Assembly: GCF_001698225.1 (NCBI RefSeq)
Contig: NZ_CP016594.1
Coordinates: 4,092,001 to 4,156,000, forward strand
Direction of reading: 5' to 3'
Source of the DNA: Gordonia terrae
Lineage (GTDB): Bacteria; Actinomycetota; Actinomycetes; Mycobacteriales; Mycobacteriaceae
Length of the DNA stretch: 64,000 nucleotides
Positions 38,405 to 48,028 of this stretch are shown here, piece after piece. The stretch's first letter is position 1; each line of letters starts with the position of its first letter. The notes below the pieces were generated by a model. That model worked only from the letters and a program-made list of their open reading frames with translations, was not told the origin of the DNA and did no database searches. Made by a program: the position numbers and the translations under genes.

Positions 38405-40054
38405 ATGACGTATGAGAACCCCACGAGGCCCGACGGACCTGGGGCCGACGGCTCGAATGCCGACGCGCCTGCGCCGCCGCCGTGGCTGCAGTTCGCGCCG
38501 CCGCCGGCCGATTCCGGGCCGCCACCGCCGACCCGGCCGTCCGCTCATCCGAATGACAGTGGATCACCCGCCGGCGCACCGACTCCCCCGCGACCCGAGG
38601 CCGACGCCGGCCGCGTCGCTCCGATGTCCGATCAGCCCGACTCCCCACACCCGCCTGTCCACGAATTCGGCCCGGCGACGTATCCCGGAGCCGCGCCCGC
38701 CGATCTCCATCCGGCCGGCGGGGCCCCGTCGCCGCAATTCCGTCCCGAGTTTCCGCCGCCCACGACTCCCACCGGTCCCCCCTGGCCGCCCCACGTTCCG
38801 CCCGGCCCCAGATCGGATCACCTCGGCCCGGATCACTTCGGCCCCGGCCAGTTCGGCCCCGACCAGTTCAGCGGGCCGGCACCGGCGTCCGGAGGGTCGC
38901 CGCACCACGTCGACCCGCGCTCGGCCCCTCCGCCACCCGTCCCGCCCGCGTCGCATCCGGGCGACCCGGGACCTGCTCACCAGTCGATGCCGGTCACCGC
39001 TCACCAACCGCCCCCACACCCGGGTCCCGCTCCGGTCGGCCCCGGCCCGAACTTCCCCGGACAGCCCTTCCCCGGTCAGCCGATGCAGCACGGATACGGG
39101 CCGCCGCCGGGAGGCCCCTCGCTCGACGAGGTCGCGCTGATCCGCAAGGCTCGTCGCGCCCCGAGCCGCGGCTGGCGGCGCGCGGTGCACACGTTGTCGG
39201 CCGGTGCCATCAATCCCGGAGAGTCGCAGGGCGACATCGAATACCAGCAGCTGCTCGAACGTGTGAACCGGCCGGTCCGTGGGGACTATCGCATCGCTGT
39301 GCTGTCACTCAAAGGCGGTGTCGGCAAGACCACGACCACCGTCGGCCTCGGCTCCACGTTCGCCTCGCTGCGCGGCGACCGCGTCATCGCCGTCGACGCC
39401 AATCCCGACCTCGGTACGCTCGCACAACGGATTCCGCAACAGACACGGTCGACGGTCCGCGACCTGCTCGCCGACGAGAACGTCTACCGCTACTCCGATG
39501 TCCGGGCACACACCTCGCAGGCCCCGAGCCGACTCGAGGTCCTTGCCTCCGAGCGAGATCCGGCGATGGCCGAGGCGTTCAACGAGGAGGAGTACCGGGG
39601 CGTCATCACCGTGCTCCAGCGGTTCTACAACATCATCATCACCGACTGCGGCACCGGCCTGAGCCACTCGGCGATGAACGGCGTCCTCGATCTCGCGAAC
39701 ATGATCATCCTCGTCAGCTCTCCTGCTCTCGACGGTGCTCGCAGCGCCGGGGCCACCCTCGACTGGCTGGAGGCGCACGGGTTCGGACATCTCGTCTCGC
39801 GGGCCGTCGTCGTCGTGAGCTCGTCGCGGCCCGGTTCGTCGACCATCGACACCGACCAGCTGGGCCAGCACTTCCTCACGCGATGCCGCGCCGTCCACAA
39901 GGTCCCGTTCGACGATCACCTCGCCGAAGGCGCGGATGTGGACCTGGAACTGATGTCGAAGCCGACGAAGCGTTCTTTCGTCGAGCTGGCGGCCACCATC
40001 GCCGACGATTTCTCCGGAGGTCCCGCACACCGGGAGGAGCCGTACCTCCGGTGA
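38405..40054 (+). CDS. EspI-like ESX-associated MinD/ParA-type ATPase
   Basis: 549 residues. About 240 N-terminal residues are Pro/Gly/His-rich and disordered. A basic linker (IRKARRAPSRGWRRAVHTLS) leads to a P-loop ATPase domain of the SIMIBI class, with deviant Walker A LKGGVGKTTTTVGLGS near residue 303, VIAVDANPDLGTLAQRI, and ITDCGTGLSHSAMNGVL. ESX-1 EspI (Rv3876) has this layout and modulates ESX-1 secretion when ATP is low. ATG 38405, GAGGA ahead. It is divergent from the ESX cargo operon. Confidence 0.85.
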   Translation: MTYENPTRPDGPGADGSNADAPAPPPWLQFAPPPADSGPPPPTRPSAHPNDSGSPAGAPTPPRPEADAGRVAPMSDQPDSPHPPVHEFGPATYPGAAPADLHPAGGAPSPQFRPEFPPPTTPTGPPWPPHVPPGPRSDHLGPDHFGPGQFGPDQFSGPAPASGGSPHHVDPRSAPPPPVPPASHPGDPGPAHQSMPVTAHQPPPHPGPAPVGPGPNFPGQPFPGQPMQHGYGPPPGGPSLDEVALIRKARRAPSRGWRRAVHTLSAGAINPGESQGDIEYQQLLERVNRPVRGDYRIAVLSLKGGVGKTTTTVGLGSTFASLRGDRVIAVDANPDLGTLAQRIPQQTRSTVRDLLADENVYRYSDVRAHTSQAPSRLEVLASERDPAMAEAFNEEEYRGVITVLQRFYNIIITDCGTGLSHSAMNGVLDLANMIILVSSPALDGARSAGATLDWLEAHGFGHLVSRAVVVVSSSRPGSSTIDTDQLGQHFLTRCRAVHKVPFDDHLAEGADVDLELMSKPTKRSFVELAATIADDFSGGPAHREEPYLR

Positions 40055-40081
40055 TGTTCCGGATGCCGAGGGCGCCGATGC

Positions 40082-40717
40082 CTACGCGGCTTCCGAGCGG
40101 TCCGCTCGCCGGTCCCGCCGCGCGATCCGCCACCGCCGTGCCAGATGGATGAATGTCGGTATGACGATCGTGCACACCGAGGCGATGATGAAGATCTCGA
40201 TGTTGTCGCGGATGACCGGGACGTTGCCGAGGAAGTAGCCCAGCAGGATGATCCCGGCCGCCCAGACGAAACTGCCCAGCACGCTGAAGAAGGTGAACGT
40301 GCGGTGCGGCATGCCGCTGAACCCGGCGACCAGCGGGGTGAGAGTGCGGACGATCCCGATGAACCTGCCGAAGAACACGGTGAGCGGGCCGAAGCGATCG
40401 AAGTAGTGGTTCGTCTTGGCGAGGTACTCGGGTCCGATGGTGCGCATCAGCTTGCCCTCGACGACACCACGACCCACCCGGCGGCCGATGAAGTAGCCGC
40501 ACTGGTCGCCGATGATCGCTGCCAGCGGCACGGCGAGACACAGCAGCCACAGCGGTGCGAAGGGGTCGGGTTGCGCCGCGAACACGCCGGCTGTGAAGAG
40601 CACCGAGTCACCGGGAAAGATGAAGCCGACCAGGATTCCGGTCTCCACGAAGATCAGCACGCAGAGACCGATGAGGCCACCGGTGGCCACGAAGGACTCG
40701 ATGTCGAAGGGATTCAT
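40082..40717 (-). CDS. DedA family membrane protein
   Basis: 211 residues. Motifs FVETGILVGFIFPGDSVLF and GDQCGYFIGRRVGRG, and FGRFIGIVRTLTPLVAGFSGM, are DedA hallmarks with conserved acidic and Arg residues. DedA proteins are thought to move lipids (for example undecaprenyl phosphate) across the membrane. About 5 hydrophobic segments; C terminus strongly basic. ATG 40717 is used; the open frame runs on to 41308 only as shadow of the hydrolase gene. Tail to tail with the EspI-like gene (27-base gap). Confidence 0.9.
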   Translation of the reverse strand: MNPFDIESFVATGGLIGLCVLIFVETGILVGFIFPGDSVLFTAGVFAAQPDPFAPLWLLCLAVPLAAIIGDQCGYFIGRRVGRGVVEGKLMRTIGPEYLAKTNHYFDRFGPLTVFFGRFIGIVRTLTPLVAGFSGMPHRTFTFFSVLGSFVWAAGIILLGYFLGNVPVIRDNIEIFIIASVCTIVIPTFIHLARRWRIARRDRRADRSEAA

Positions 40718-40954
40718 CGAATCCCACAGTAGTGGGGCGGAATGCCCAGTGGAGTGCGGTGACCGGCTCCACCTGCTGGGCGTCGGCAATCGTTCAGCCC
40801 CCGGTAACCCTGACCACGCCCGGACCCGATGCGCATGGCGGCCGGGGATGCGGTTTACTCGACGTCTGAGGAGTACGACGGCCGCGGCCGTGTACCGGTC
40901 CGTCGCCGAGGACGCGACTTGACGCCCGCACGCGCGACACCGAGGGGAGACGCA

Positions 40955-42028
40955 GTGCCCACCACGCATCGGGATCCGTCCCCGACCGCAACCGGCCCGA
41001 CGCTGCGAACGGTGTCCCGCACCGACGTCCGCGTCGAGTACCACACCATTCACGGCTACCGCCGCGCCTACCGGATCGCCGGCAGCGGTCCCGCGCTGCT
41101 GCTCATCCACGGCATCGGCGACAATTCGTCGACGTGGGACGAGGTCATCCCGATCCTCGCGCAGCACTACACCGTCATCGCGCCCGACCTCCTCGGGCAC
41201 GGGAACTCCGACAAGCCCCGCGCCGACTACTCGGTGCCCGCCTTCGCCAACGGGATGCGCGACCTTCTCGTCGTCCTGGGGATCAGCAAGGTGACGGTGG
41301 TGGGCCACTCACTGGGTGGCGGCGTCGCGATGCAGTTCTGCTACCAGTTTCCGCGCTTCGTCGAGCGCCTGGTGCTGGTCGCGGCCGGCGGGGTCACCCG
41401 CGACGTCAACCCCGCCCTGCGGCTGTTCTCGCTGCCCGTCGTCCCGCAGGTGCTGTCGGTGCTCCGCGTCCCCGGCGTGGTCCCGGGTCTCACGACACTC
41501 GCGAAAGCGATCGTCGCCGCTCCGGTGCCGCCCCTGTTCCCGTCCTCGGCGACACCCGAACATCTCCTGGCCGACCACGAGGACCTCATGCGGGTCCTCG
41601 GCGGGCTCGCCGACCCGACCGCATCGGCAGCCTTCCTCCGCACGTTGCGTGCCGTCGTCGACTGGCGCGGGCAATCCGTCACGATGCTCGACCGCTGCTA
41701 CCTCACCGAGCGCCTGCCGGTCCTGCTCGTGTGGGGTGACCGGGACATCGTGATCCCGCACCACCACGGTGAACTGGCGCACTCGGCGATCCCCCACTCC
41801 GAGTTCGAGACCTTCACCGGGTCAGGCCATTTCCCGTTCCATGACGATCCGGAGCGTTTCTGCCGAGTCGTCATCGATTTCATCTCGCGCCACGCGCCGG
41901 TCGAGTTCGACCCCCTCAACTGGCGGCATCTCATGTCCGAGGGCGCCCATCCGGAGCAGTTCGTCGGGGACGACGACACCGTCGACGAGGTGCTCGAGGC
42001 CTTCGAAGACGAGCGCAACGCCACCTGA
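40955..42028 (+). CDS. Alpha/beta-fold hydrolase
   Basis: 357 residues. The oxyanion region is LLLIHGIGDNSSTWDEV, the nucleophile elbow is GHSLGGG (Ser), the acid is in LLVWGDRDIVIP and the His in GSGHFPFHDDPERF, a complete triad. A C-terminal acidic tail of about 35 residues ends FEDERNAT. Mycobacterial Rv2715 is similar. GTG 40955 follows GAGGGGAG. The substrate is unknown (ester, epoxide or C-C bond). Confidence 0.85.
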   Translation: MPTTHRDPSPTATGPTLRTVSRTDVRVEYHTIHGYRRAYRIAGSGPALLLIHGIGDNSSTWDEVIPILAQHYTVIAPDLLGHGNSDKPRADYSVPAFANGMRDLLVVLGISKVTVVGHSLGGGVAMQFCYQFPRFVERLVLVAAGGVTRDVNPALRLFSLPVVPQVLSVLRVPGVVPGLTTLAKAIVAAPVPPLFPSSATPEHLLADHEDLMRVLGGLADPTASAAFLRTLRAVVDWRGQSVTMLDRCYLTERLPVLLVWGDRDIVIPHHHGELAHSAIPHSEFETFTGSGHFPFHDDPERFCRVVIDFISRHAPVEFDPLNWRHLMSEGAHPEQFVGDDDTVDEVLEAFEDERNAT

Positions 42029-42062
42029 CCCGAAACACACACGCGTATGCCACCATTGCTGG

Positions 42063-42605
42063 ATGACCTACCCGGGCAGTGACGATCACGGCACACGTCC
42101 GTTGCCACCTCAGCCGAACGCGTACGATTCCAGCCCCGGATTCGTGCCGGCTCCTGCCGACCACTCGCATCCGGCCCAATTCCCGAGCGCCGGTCCGGCT
42201 CCCGCGTACGGCGGCCCCTACGTCGACGCGGGTGCCGCAGCGCTGCCCGAACCGCCACTGGTGGTCATCGGCGACATCACGTGCACGCAGCACTACGTGA
42301 TCACGCCGTCGGGCACATTCCCACTCGCGGGTTCGCAGTGGGAGGTCACCGACATGTCCGTGTCCTCCGAACAGATGTCGCAGACGGGCCTGGTGCTGGC
42401 GCTGGTCGGGTTCTTTCTGGTCTGCTTTCTGAGTCTGCTGTTCTTGCTCATGAAAGAGCGGCGCACGACGGGTTACATCCAGGTGCGGGTCCGGGGCGCG
42501 GGCGGCGTCATGCACGTCACCAACATCCCGGCGACGTCACCCTGGGCGATGAGCGACGTGTCCGGTCGCGTGTACTACGCACGACAACTGGCCGCAGCCG
42601 TCTGA
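42063..42605 (+). CDS. Single-pass membrane protein, unknown
   Basis: 180 residues. A Pro-rich N terminus of about 60 residues, then VVIGDITCTQHYVITPSGTFPL, a membrane helix (GLVLALVGFFLVCFLSLLFLLM) and a basic RRTTGYIQVRVRGAGG strand-rich tail. I do not recognise a named family, although its first half resembles the Pro-rich leader of its TM2-domain neighbour, which follows 68 bases later on the same strand. Confidence 0.65.
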   Translation: MTYPGSDDHGTRPLPPQPNAYDSSPGFVPAPADHSHPAQFPSAGPAPAYGGPYVDAGAAALPEPPLVVIGDITCTQHYVITPSGTFPLAGSQWEVTDMSVSSEQMSQTGLVLALVGFFLVCFLSLLFLLMKERRTTGYIQVRVRGAGGVMHVTNIPATSPWAMSDVSGRVYYARQLAAAV

Positions 42606-42673
42606 GTCGCCTGACCCGTGATCCCACGATCCGAGCACGCCGTCCCACCCGAGTCACGAGGAGGATCCACCCG

Positions 42674-43339
42674 ATGACCACACCAGAGAATCCCGGCGAC
42701 AAGCCCAACGACCCGTTCGTGAAGCAGCCACCGCCTGCCGACCCGGCGCCGTCCCACGGCACCGACTCCACCCAGCAGCCGGCGGGTCCGGATCACGGCG
42801 CGGCGACGTCGCAGCCCGGCTTCGAGAATCCCCAGTACGGCGACCAACACTATGGCGGACAGCAGTACGGGGACCAGCAGTACGGCGCGCCCCAGCAGTA
42901 CGGGGGTCAGCAGTACGGCGCACCCCAGCAGTACGGGAACCAGCAGTACGGGGGTCAGCAGTATGGGGCACCCCAGCAGTACGGGACGCCGCAAGGCGGG
43001 TATCCGGCGGCACCCGGGTACGGCTACGGCGGCGCACCCGACCCCACCGCGCCGTACGGCCGGGACCCGGCCACCGGTGAACCGCTCTCCGACAAGTCGA
43101 AGCTCGTCGCGGGCCTATTGCAGATCTTCCTCGGCAGCCTGGGCGTCGGCCGCTTCTACATCGGCGACAACACCACCGGCGCCATCCAACTCGGTCTGAC
43201 CATCATCGGGTACATCACCGCGATCTTCATCGTCGGGATCTTCATCGTCTTCGGTGTCGCCGTGTGGGCACTGATCGACGGCATCATGATGCTGACCGGC
43301 AATGTGCGGGACAAGAACGGTCTCAAGCTCGGCAACTAG
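42674..43339 (+). CDS. TM2-domain membrane protein with Gln-Tyr-Gly repeats
   Basis: 221 residues. The C-terminal TM2 domain has SKLVAGLLQIFLGSLGVGRFYIGD and two helices split by a GD-type turn, ending in WALIDGIMMLTG. The N-terminal half is Pro-rich, then about 50 residues of QQYG/PQQYG repeats. TM2 proteins are common in actinobacteria and of unknown function; the repeat tail may self-associate or bind cell-wall factors (speculation). ATG 42674 after GAGGA. Confidence 0.8.
   Translation: MTTPENPGDKPNDPFVKQPPPADPAPSHGTDSTQQPAGPDHGAATSQPGFENPQYGDQHYGGQQYGDQQYGAPQQYGGQQYGAPQQYGNQQYGGQQYGAPQQYGTPQGGYPAAPGYGYGGAPDPTAPYGRDPATGEPLSDKSKLVAGLLQIFLGSLGVGRFYIGDNTTGAIQLGLTIIGYITAIFIVGIFIVFGVAVWALIDGIMMLTGNVRDKNGLKLGN
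42838..42990 (+). repeat. In-frame CAGCAGTACGG repeats (QQYG)
   Basis: About nine copies of a CAGCAGTACGG(N) unit, with spacers of CACCC/GGT/GAAC, coding QQYG and APQQYG blocks. Such a tract can vary in copy number by slippage or recombination. Confidence 0.8.
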
Positions 43340-43445
43340 CCCCCGCCACAGCCAGCACGCCCCGGCTAGCCGCCCGCCGGAGAGCCACGGCCGACCTATC
43401 GTCGCCGGCCGTCTCCCGGAGGACGGGTTCCCGGGGCGTCGTGCG

Positions 43446-44384
43446 TCAACCGCCGCAACAACCGATGGGTCCGCGTACGTCGCGGGTCACGGTGTTGCGG
43501 GCGGCGAGTTCGTCGTCGGCGGGATAGTCGACACCGACCAGGCACAGCCCGCGGGCCTCGGCCACGGGCACCTGGCTGCTGCGTTCCCGCTCACCGAGAA
43601 GCTCACGGCACCAGGCGATGTCGCGCCTGCCGTCGCCGACACTCGCCACCGCACCGACCAGCGAACGCACCATCGACCAGCAGAATGCATCCGCGCTCAC
43701 CTCGCCGACCAGGACACCGTCGGAATCCCTGGTCCAGGCGAATCGCTGGAGATCCCGGATGGTCGTCGCACCCTCGCGCCGACGACAGAACGCCGCGAAA
43801 TCGTTGAGGCCCAGCAACTCCGACGACGCCGCGTTCAGCGCGTCGACGTCGAGAGGTCGACGCCACGTGGCAGTCGTCCGTGCAACCACCGGCTCGGCAC
43901 CCCACCGGGCATCGGTCAGGCGGTACCGGTAGTGACGGCGTAGGGCCGAGAACCGCGCGTCGAATTCGCCGGGCACCACCCGTGCCGCCGTCACCCGCAC
44001 GTCGTCGGGACACATCTTCGCGAGACGTCCGACGAGGGTCGACGGATCGCCGCCGATCGATCTGGTCTCCAGCGTCGTCCGCGGGACATCGGCGTGTGCG
44101 ACCTGCCCCGTCGCATGGACACCGGCATCGGTTCGGCCCGCCACGGTCAGGCGCACCGGCACCCGCAGCACCGTCGACAACCGGGTCTCGAGTTCCTCGC
44201 AGACGCTGCGCTGACCGACCTGCCGTGCCCATCCGGCGAAGTCGGTTCCGTCGTAGGAGATGTCGAAGCGGAGACGACAGAACCCGCCGGCACCGGGATC
44301 CGGGCCGACGGGTTCGGTCTGCGATTCTCGACTCAGTCGACTACTTCTTGTCGCCGTCGACGTCTGCTCCGGCTGCCTCGGCAT
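43446..44384 (-). CDS. truA: tRNA pseudouridine synthase A (sites 38-40)
   Basis: About 312 residues. The catalytic Asp lies in [16 protein letters not shown]; the N-terminal [17 protein letters not shown] and C-terminal [17 protein letters not shown] are typical. The end has a Cys-Cys pair (PIGCCGG). No ATG or good GTG is near the expected start. ATG 44384 lies inside rplQ (44-base overlap) and is the best in-frame choice; a CTG at about 44334 is possible. Last gene of the infA-rplQ-truA operon. Confidence 0.85.
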   Translation of the reverse strand: MPRQPEQTSTATRSSRLSRESQTEPVGPDPGAGGFCRLRFDISYDGTDFAGWARQVGQRSVCEELETRLSTVLRVPVRLTVAGRTDAGVHATGQVAHADVPRTTLETRSIGGDPSTLVGRLAKMCPDDVRVTAARVVPGEFDARFSALRRHYRYRLTDARWGAEPVVARTTATWRRPLDVDALNAASSELLGLNDFAAFCRRREGATTIRDLQRFAWTRDSDGVLVGEVSADAFCWSMVRSLVGAVASVGDGRRDIAWCRELLGERERSSQVPVAEARGLCLVGVDYPADDELAARNTVTRDVRGPIGCCGG

Positions 44385-44967
44385 CGGGAGCGGTCGCCGC
44401 GGTGGACTCGTCGTCGACCGCCTCGGCCACGGCCTCGGCGTTGGCGACCTCGGCATCGGTGGCGTCGGCCTCGACGGCCTCCACCACGTTGTCCGCGCCA
44501 TCAGCCGAATCGGTATCGGCGACAACCTCTTCGGTGGCGTCGAGCTTGTCCTCGGCGGCCTTCTTGGAGGCGGCGACGCGGGTCGCGCGGCTGGCCTCGC
44601 TCGACGCGGTGGTCTCGCGCACCAGCTCGATCACGGCCATGGGGGCGTTGTCACCCTTGCGCGGCAGCGTCTTGATGATGCGGGTGTAGCCACCCGGACG
44701 ATCGGCGAAGAACGGGCCGATCTCGTCGAACAGTGTGTGCACGACGTCCTTGTCACGGATGTCCTTCAGCACCTCACGACGGTTGGCCAGCTTGCCGGCC
44801 TTGGCGTGGGTGATGATCTTCTCCGCGTACGGACGCAGGCGCTTGGCCTTGGCTTCCGTGGTGGTGATGCGGCCGTGCTCGAAGAGCGAGGTGGCGAGAT
44901 TCGCCAGCATCGCCTTCTGGTGGCTGGCCGACCCGCCGAGGCGGGCACCCTTGGTGGGCTTGGGCAT
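44341..44967 (-). CDS. rplQ: 50S ribosomal protein L17
   Basis: 208 residues. The core (first ~120) matches L17: [37 protein letters not shown] and [18 protein letters not shown]. The remaining ~85 residues are an Ala/Asp/Glu-rich acidic tail, as in other Mycobacteriales and here longer than in E. coli (127 in total). It follows rpoA by 81 bases. Confidence 0.97.
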   Translation of the reverse strand: MPKPTKGARLGGSASHQKAMLANLATSLFEHGRITTTEAKAKRLRPYAEKIITHAKAGKLANRREVLKDIRDKDVVHTLFDEIGPFFADRPGGYTRIIKTLPRKGDNAPMAVIELVRETTASSEASRATRVAASKKAAEDKLDATEEVVADTDSADGADNVVEAVEADATDAEVANAEAVAEAVDDESTAATAPDAEAAGADVDGDKK

Positions 44968-45048
44968 TGTCTTCTCCTAGGAGGACCCCGCATCACTCGA
45001 TGCGGAAGTCAGGGTTGGGCAGTGACAGCTACCGCCGCGTCGAAGCGA

Positions 45049-46101
45049 CTACAGCTGCTCGGTCTCCGCGAAATCCTCACCGGAATCGGCGTCGAAGGAC
45101 GCGTCTTCCGACCACGTGCCGGTGGCCGGGTCATAACCTGCGACCTGCGACGGATCGAAGCTCGCCGGGCTGTCCTTGAGCGACAGACCGAGCGCGTGCA
45201 GCTTGACCTTGACCTCGTCGATCGACTTCTGACCGAAGTTGCGGATGTCGAGCAGATCCGACTCGGTCCGGGCAACCAGCTCGCCGACGGTGTGCACACC
45301 CTCGCGCTTGAGGCAGTTGTAGGACCGGACGGTCAGCTCGAGATCCTCGATCGGCAGGCTGAACGACGCGATGTGGTCGGCCTCGGCCGGCGACGGCCCG
45401 ATCTCGATGCCCTCGGCCTCGACGTTGAGTTCCCGGGCGAGCCCGAACAGCTCCACCAGGGTCTTGCCCGCCGATGCCAGCGCGTCACGCGCACTGATCG
45501 AGTTCTTGGTCTCCACATCGAGCACCAGGCGATCGAAGTCGGTGCGCTGCTCGACACGGGTTGCCTCGACCTTGTAGGTCACCTTGAGCACCGGCGAGTA
45601 GATCGAGTCGACCGGGATACGGCCGATCTCGGCACCCGACGCCTTGTTCTGCACGGCCGGAACATAGCCGCGGCCCCGCTCGACGACGAGCTCGATCTCG
45701 AGCTTGCCCTTGTCGTTCAGGGTGGCGATGTGCAGATCGGGGTTGTGCACGGTGACACCGGCCGGGGGCACGATGTCGGCGCCGGTGACGGTGCCCGGAC
45801 CCTGCTTGCGCACGTACATGGTGACCGGCTCGTCCTCGTCGGAGCTGACCACGAGGCCCTTGAGGTTCAGGATGATGTCGGTGACGTCTTCCTTGACCCC
45901 GGCCACGGTGGTGAACTCGTGGAGCACGCCGTCGATACGAATGCTGGTGATGGCAGCACCCGGGATCGAGCTGAGCAGGGTACGACGCAGCGAGTTGCCG
46001 AGGGTGTAACCGAAGCCCGGCTCGAGCGGCTCGATGACGAACTTCGAACGGTCCTCGGCAAGGACTTCCTCGGTGAGGGTGGGTCGCTGTGAGATGAGCA
46101 T
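45049..46101 (-). CDS. rpoA: DNA-directed RNA polymerase alpha subunit
   Basis: 350 residues. The N-terminal dimerisation and assembly domain ([27 protein letters not shown], in part) and the C-terminal domain ([23 protein letters not shown], in part, with [14 protein letters not shown]), which contacts promoter DNA and activators, are both complete. The acidic tail ([18 protein letters not shown]) is lineage-typical. ATG 46101, AGGAGAT site ahead. Confidence 0.99.
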   Translation of the reverse strand: MLISQRPTLTEEVLAEDRSKFVIEPLEPGFGYTLGNSLRRTLLSSIPGAAITSIRIDGVLHEFTTVAGVKEDVTDIILNLKGLVVSSDEDEPVTMYVRKQGPGTVTGADIVPPAGVTVHNPDLHIATLNDKGKLEIELVVERGRGYVPAVQNKASGAEIGRIPVDSIYSPVLKVTYKVEATRVEQRTDFDRLVLDVETKNSISARDALASAGKTLVELFGLARELNVEAEGIEIGPSPAEADHIASFSLPIEDLELTVRSYNCLKREGVHTVGELVARTESDLLDIRNFGQKSIDEVKVKLHALGLSLKDSPASFDPSQVAGYDPATGTWSEDASFDADSGEDFAETEQL

Positions 46102-46183
46102 TTCTTGGATATCTCCTTTGGCCGACCGCTATATGACGGCCTCGAGGGTGAACCGAACAGCTGCTGCTGTCGGGCGGTGTGTC

Positions 46184-46789
46184 TTACTTCGAGTAGAACT
46201 CGACGATGAGCTGCTCGGTGAGCGGTACGTCGATCTGAGCACGCTCGGGCACGCTGTGCACGAGGATGCGCAGGGTCGACGGCACGACCTGGAGCCAACC
46301 CGGGACCGGACGATCGCCGACGAGCTCCTTGGCGATCTGGAACGGGACGGTCTGCAGCGACTTCGGGCGGACGTCGATGATGTCGTACTGGCTGACGCGG
46401 TAGCTGGGCACGTCGACCTTCACACCGTTGACGGTGAAGTGGCCGTGGCTGACCAGCTGGCGGGCCTGGCGACGGGTCCGGGCGATGCCCGAGCGGTACA
46501 CGACGTTGTCGAGACGGGTCTCGAGCAGCTTCAGCAGTTCGTCACCGGTCTTGCCGGTGCGACGGTTCGCCTCTTCGAAGTAGCGGCGGAACTGCTTCTC
46601 CATGACGCCGTAGGTGAAGCGCGCCTTCTGCTTCTCCTGCAGCTGGAGCAGGTACTCGCTCTCCTTGATCCGCGAACGGCCGTGCTGGCCGGGCGGGTAG
46701 GGGCGACGCTCGAACGCTGCGTCTCCACCGATGAGGTCGACGCGGAGACGACGGGACTTCTTTGTTGCGGGGCCGGTATAACGAGCCAT
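46184..46789 (-). CDS. rpsD: 30S ribosomal protein S4
   Basis: 201 residues. ARYTGPATKKSRRLRVDLIGG, the PPGQHGRSRIKESEYLLQLQEKQK region, and the S4 RNA-binding domain (RLDNVVYRSGIARTRRQARQLVSHGHFTVNG in part). Primary 16S rRNA binder. It lacks the four-Cys N-terminal zinc knuckle found in some bacteria. It sits between rpsK (21 bases) and rpoA (82 bases). Confidence 0.99.
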   Translation of the reverse strand: MARYTGPATKKSRRLRVDLIGGDAAFERRPYPPGQHGRSRIKESEYLLQLQEKQKARFTYGVMEKQFRRYFEEANRRTGKTGDELLKLLETRLDNVVYRSGIARTRRQARQLVSHGHFTVNGVKVDVPSYRVSQYDIIDVRPKSLQTVPFQIAKELVGDRPVPGWLQVVPSTLRILVHSVPERAQIDVPLTEQLIVEFYSK

Positions 46790-46810
46790 GTCTTATCTCT
46801 TCCTTTCCCG

Positions 46811-47218
46811 CTAGACCCGGCGCCGCTTGGGCGGACGGCAACCGTTGTGCGGCTGCGGGGTCACATCGGAGATGGTGCCGACCTCGAGGCCGGCTGCCTG
46901 CAGGGAGCGGATGGCGGTCTCGCGACCCGAGCCCGGTCCCTTGACGAAGACGTCGACCTTCTTGACGCCGTGTTCCTGGGCCTTGCGCGCAGCGTTCTCG
47001 GCCGCGAGCTGAGCCGCGAACGGGGTGCTCTTGCGCGAACCCTTGAAACCGACGTGGCCCGACGATGCCCAGCTGATGATGTTGCCGCTGGGGTCGCTGA
47101 TCGACACGATGGTGTTGTTGAACGTCGACTTGATGTGCGCGTGGCCGTGCGGGACGTTCTTCTTATCGCGACGGCGGGTGCCCTTCTTGGGGCCTGCGCT
47201 ACGTGACTTCGGAGGCAT
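46811..47218 (-). CDS. rpsK: 30S ribosomal protein S11
   Basis: 135 residues. [40 protein letters not shown] and [19 protein letters not shown] identify S11; the basic end PPKRRRV is standard. Its ATG overlaps the last base of the rpsM stop (TAATG), so re-initiation is likely. Confidence 0.99.
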   Translation of the reverse strand: MPPKSRSAGPKKGTRRRDKKNVPHGHAHIKSTFNNTIVSISDPSGNIISWASSGHVGFKGSRKSTPFAAQLAAENAARKAQEHGVKKVDVFVKGPGSGRETAIRSLQAAGLEVGTISDVTPQPHNGCRPPKRRRV

Positions 47219-47586
47219 TACTTCTTCTTCCCGGCGATGGTCTTCTTCGGGCCCTTGCGAGTGCGGGCATTGGTCTTGGTGCGCTGTCCACGCACAGGCA
47301 GGCCACGACGGTGGCGCAGACCCTGGTAGCAGCCGATCTCGATCTTGCGACGGATGTCGGCCTGCACCTCGCGACGCAGGTCACCCTCGACCTTCACCGA
47401 GGCTTCGATGTACTCACGCAGCTTCGAGACGTCTGCGTCGGTGAGATCCTTGGCTCGCAGGTCGGGGCTCAGGCCCGTTCCCTCGAGGATCTCCTTGGAG
47501 GTGGTACGCCCAACTCCATAGATGTAGGTCAGTGCGATCTCCAGCCGCTTCTCGCGGGGGAGATCCACACCAGCAACACGTGCCAT
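47218..47586 (-). CDS. rpsM: 30S ribosomal protein S13
   Basis: 122 residues: [45 protein letters not shown] (in parts) and the Lys-rich end TIAGKKK. Complete and of usual length. 210 bases from rpmJ; that gap holds two close TTCAGTTGT copies (around 47750-47765) but no gene. Confidence 0.99.
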   Translation of the reverse strand: MARVAGVDLPREKRLEIALTYIYGVGRTTSKEILEGTGLSPDLRAKDLTDADVSKLREYIEASVKVEGDLRREVQADIRRKIEIGCYQGLRHRRGLPVRGQRTKTNARTRKGPKKTIAGKKK

Positions 47587-47796
47587 GTGGCGGATTTCCT
47601 TTTCGATTCTCAGAGGTCTGCTCCCAGTCCGTCCCGCGAGCTGGTGCCGAACCGTGTGTCCGGCCTCGTGGGCTCCGGCCTCTGATCCGGAGGTAGGCGG
47701 TGACGCGTCTGTCGCCGCTGGTGTTGGGAGGTCCTTGTGTGTTCAGTTGTCGATCTTCAGTTGTTCTGACTCAAGCGACCCGGAGGGTGCGCGTGA

Positions 47797-47910
47797 TCAG
47801 CCCTGACGCTGCTTGTGACGCAGGTTCTCGCAGATCACCATGACCCGACCGTTGCGGCGGATCACCTTGCACTTCTCGCAGATCGGCTTGACGCTCGGCT
47901 GAACCTTCAC
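47797..47910 (-). CDS. rpmJ: 50S ribosomal protein L36
   Basis: 37 residues. It has the zinc-binding (C+) form: C-X2-C (CEKC), then Cys and His in [11 protein letters not shown] 47910 ([16 protein letters not shown]) with a GGAGAG site ahead. Confidence 0.96.
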   Translation of the reverse strand: MKVQPSVKPICEKCKVIRRNGRVMVICENLRHKQRQG

Positions 47911-48028
47911 GTCAATCTCTCCTGCTCGGCTCGCCCGCGCGCACGCCGAAAGCGGCCGTGCACGTGGGTGTCGGTCTCCTCCCGAACGGATGTCCGGGAA
48001 GTCTGTCCCCGGCATCGCCGGGAAAGTC

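Noticed and set aside
42838..42990. CRISPR-like array
   Set aside because: The repeats are short, in frame, and code QQYG units of a TM2 protein; no spacers and no cas genes.
47587..47796. Small gene between rpsM and rpmJ
   Set aside because: No open frame with a ribosome site or conserved residues; treated as leader of rpsM.
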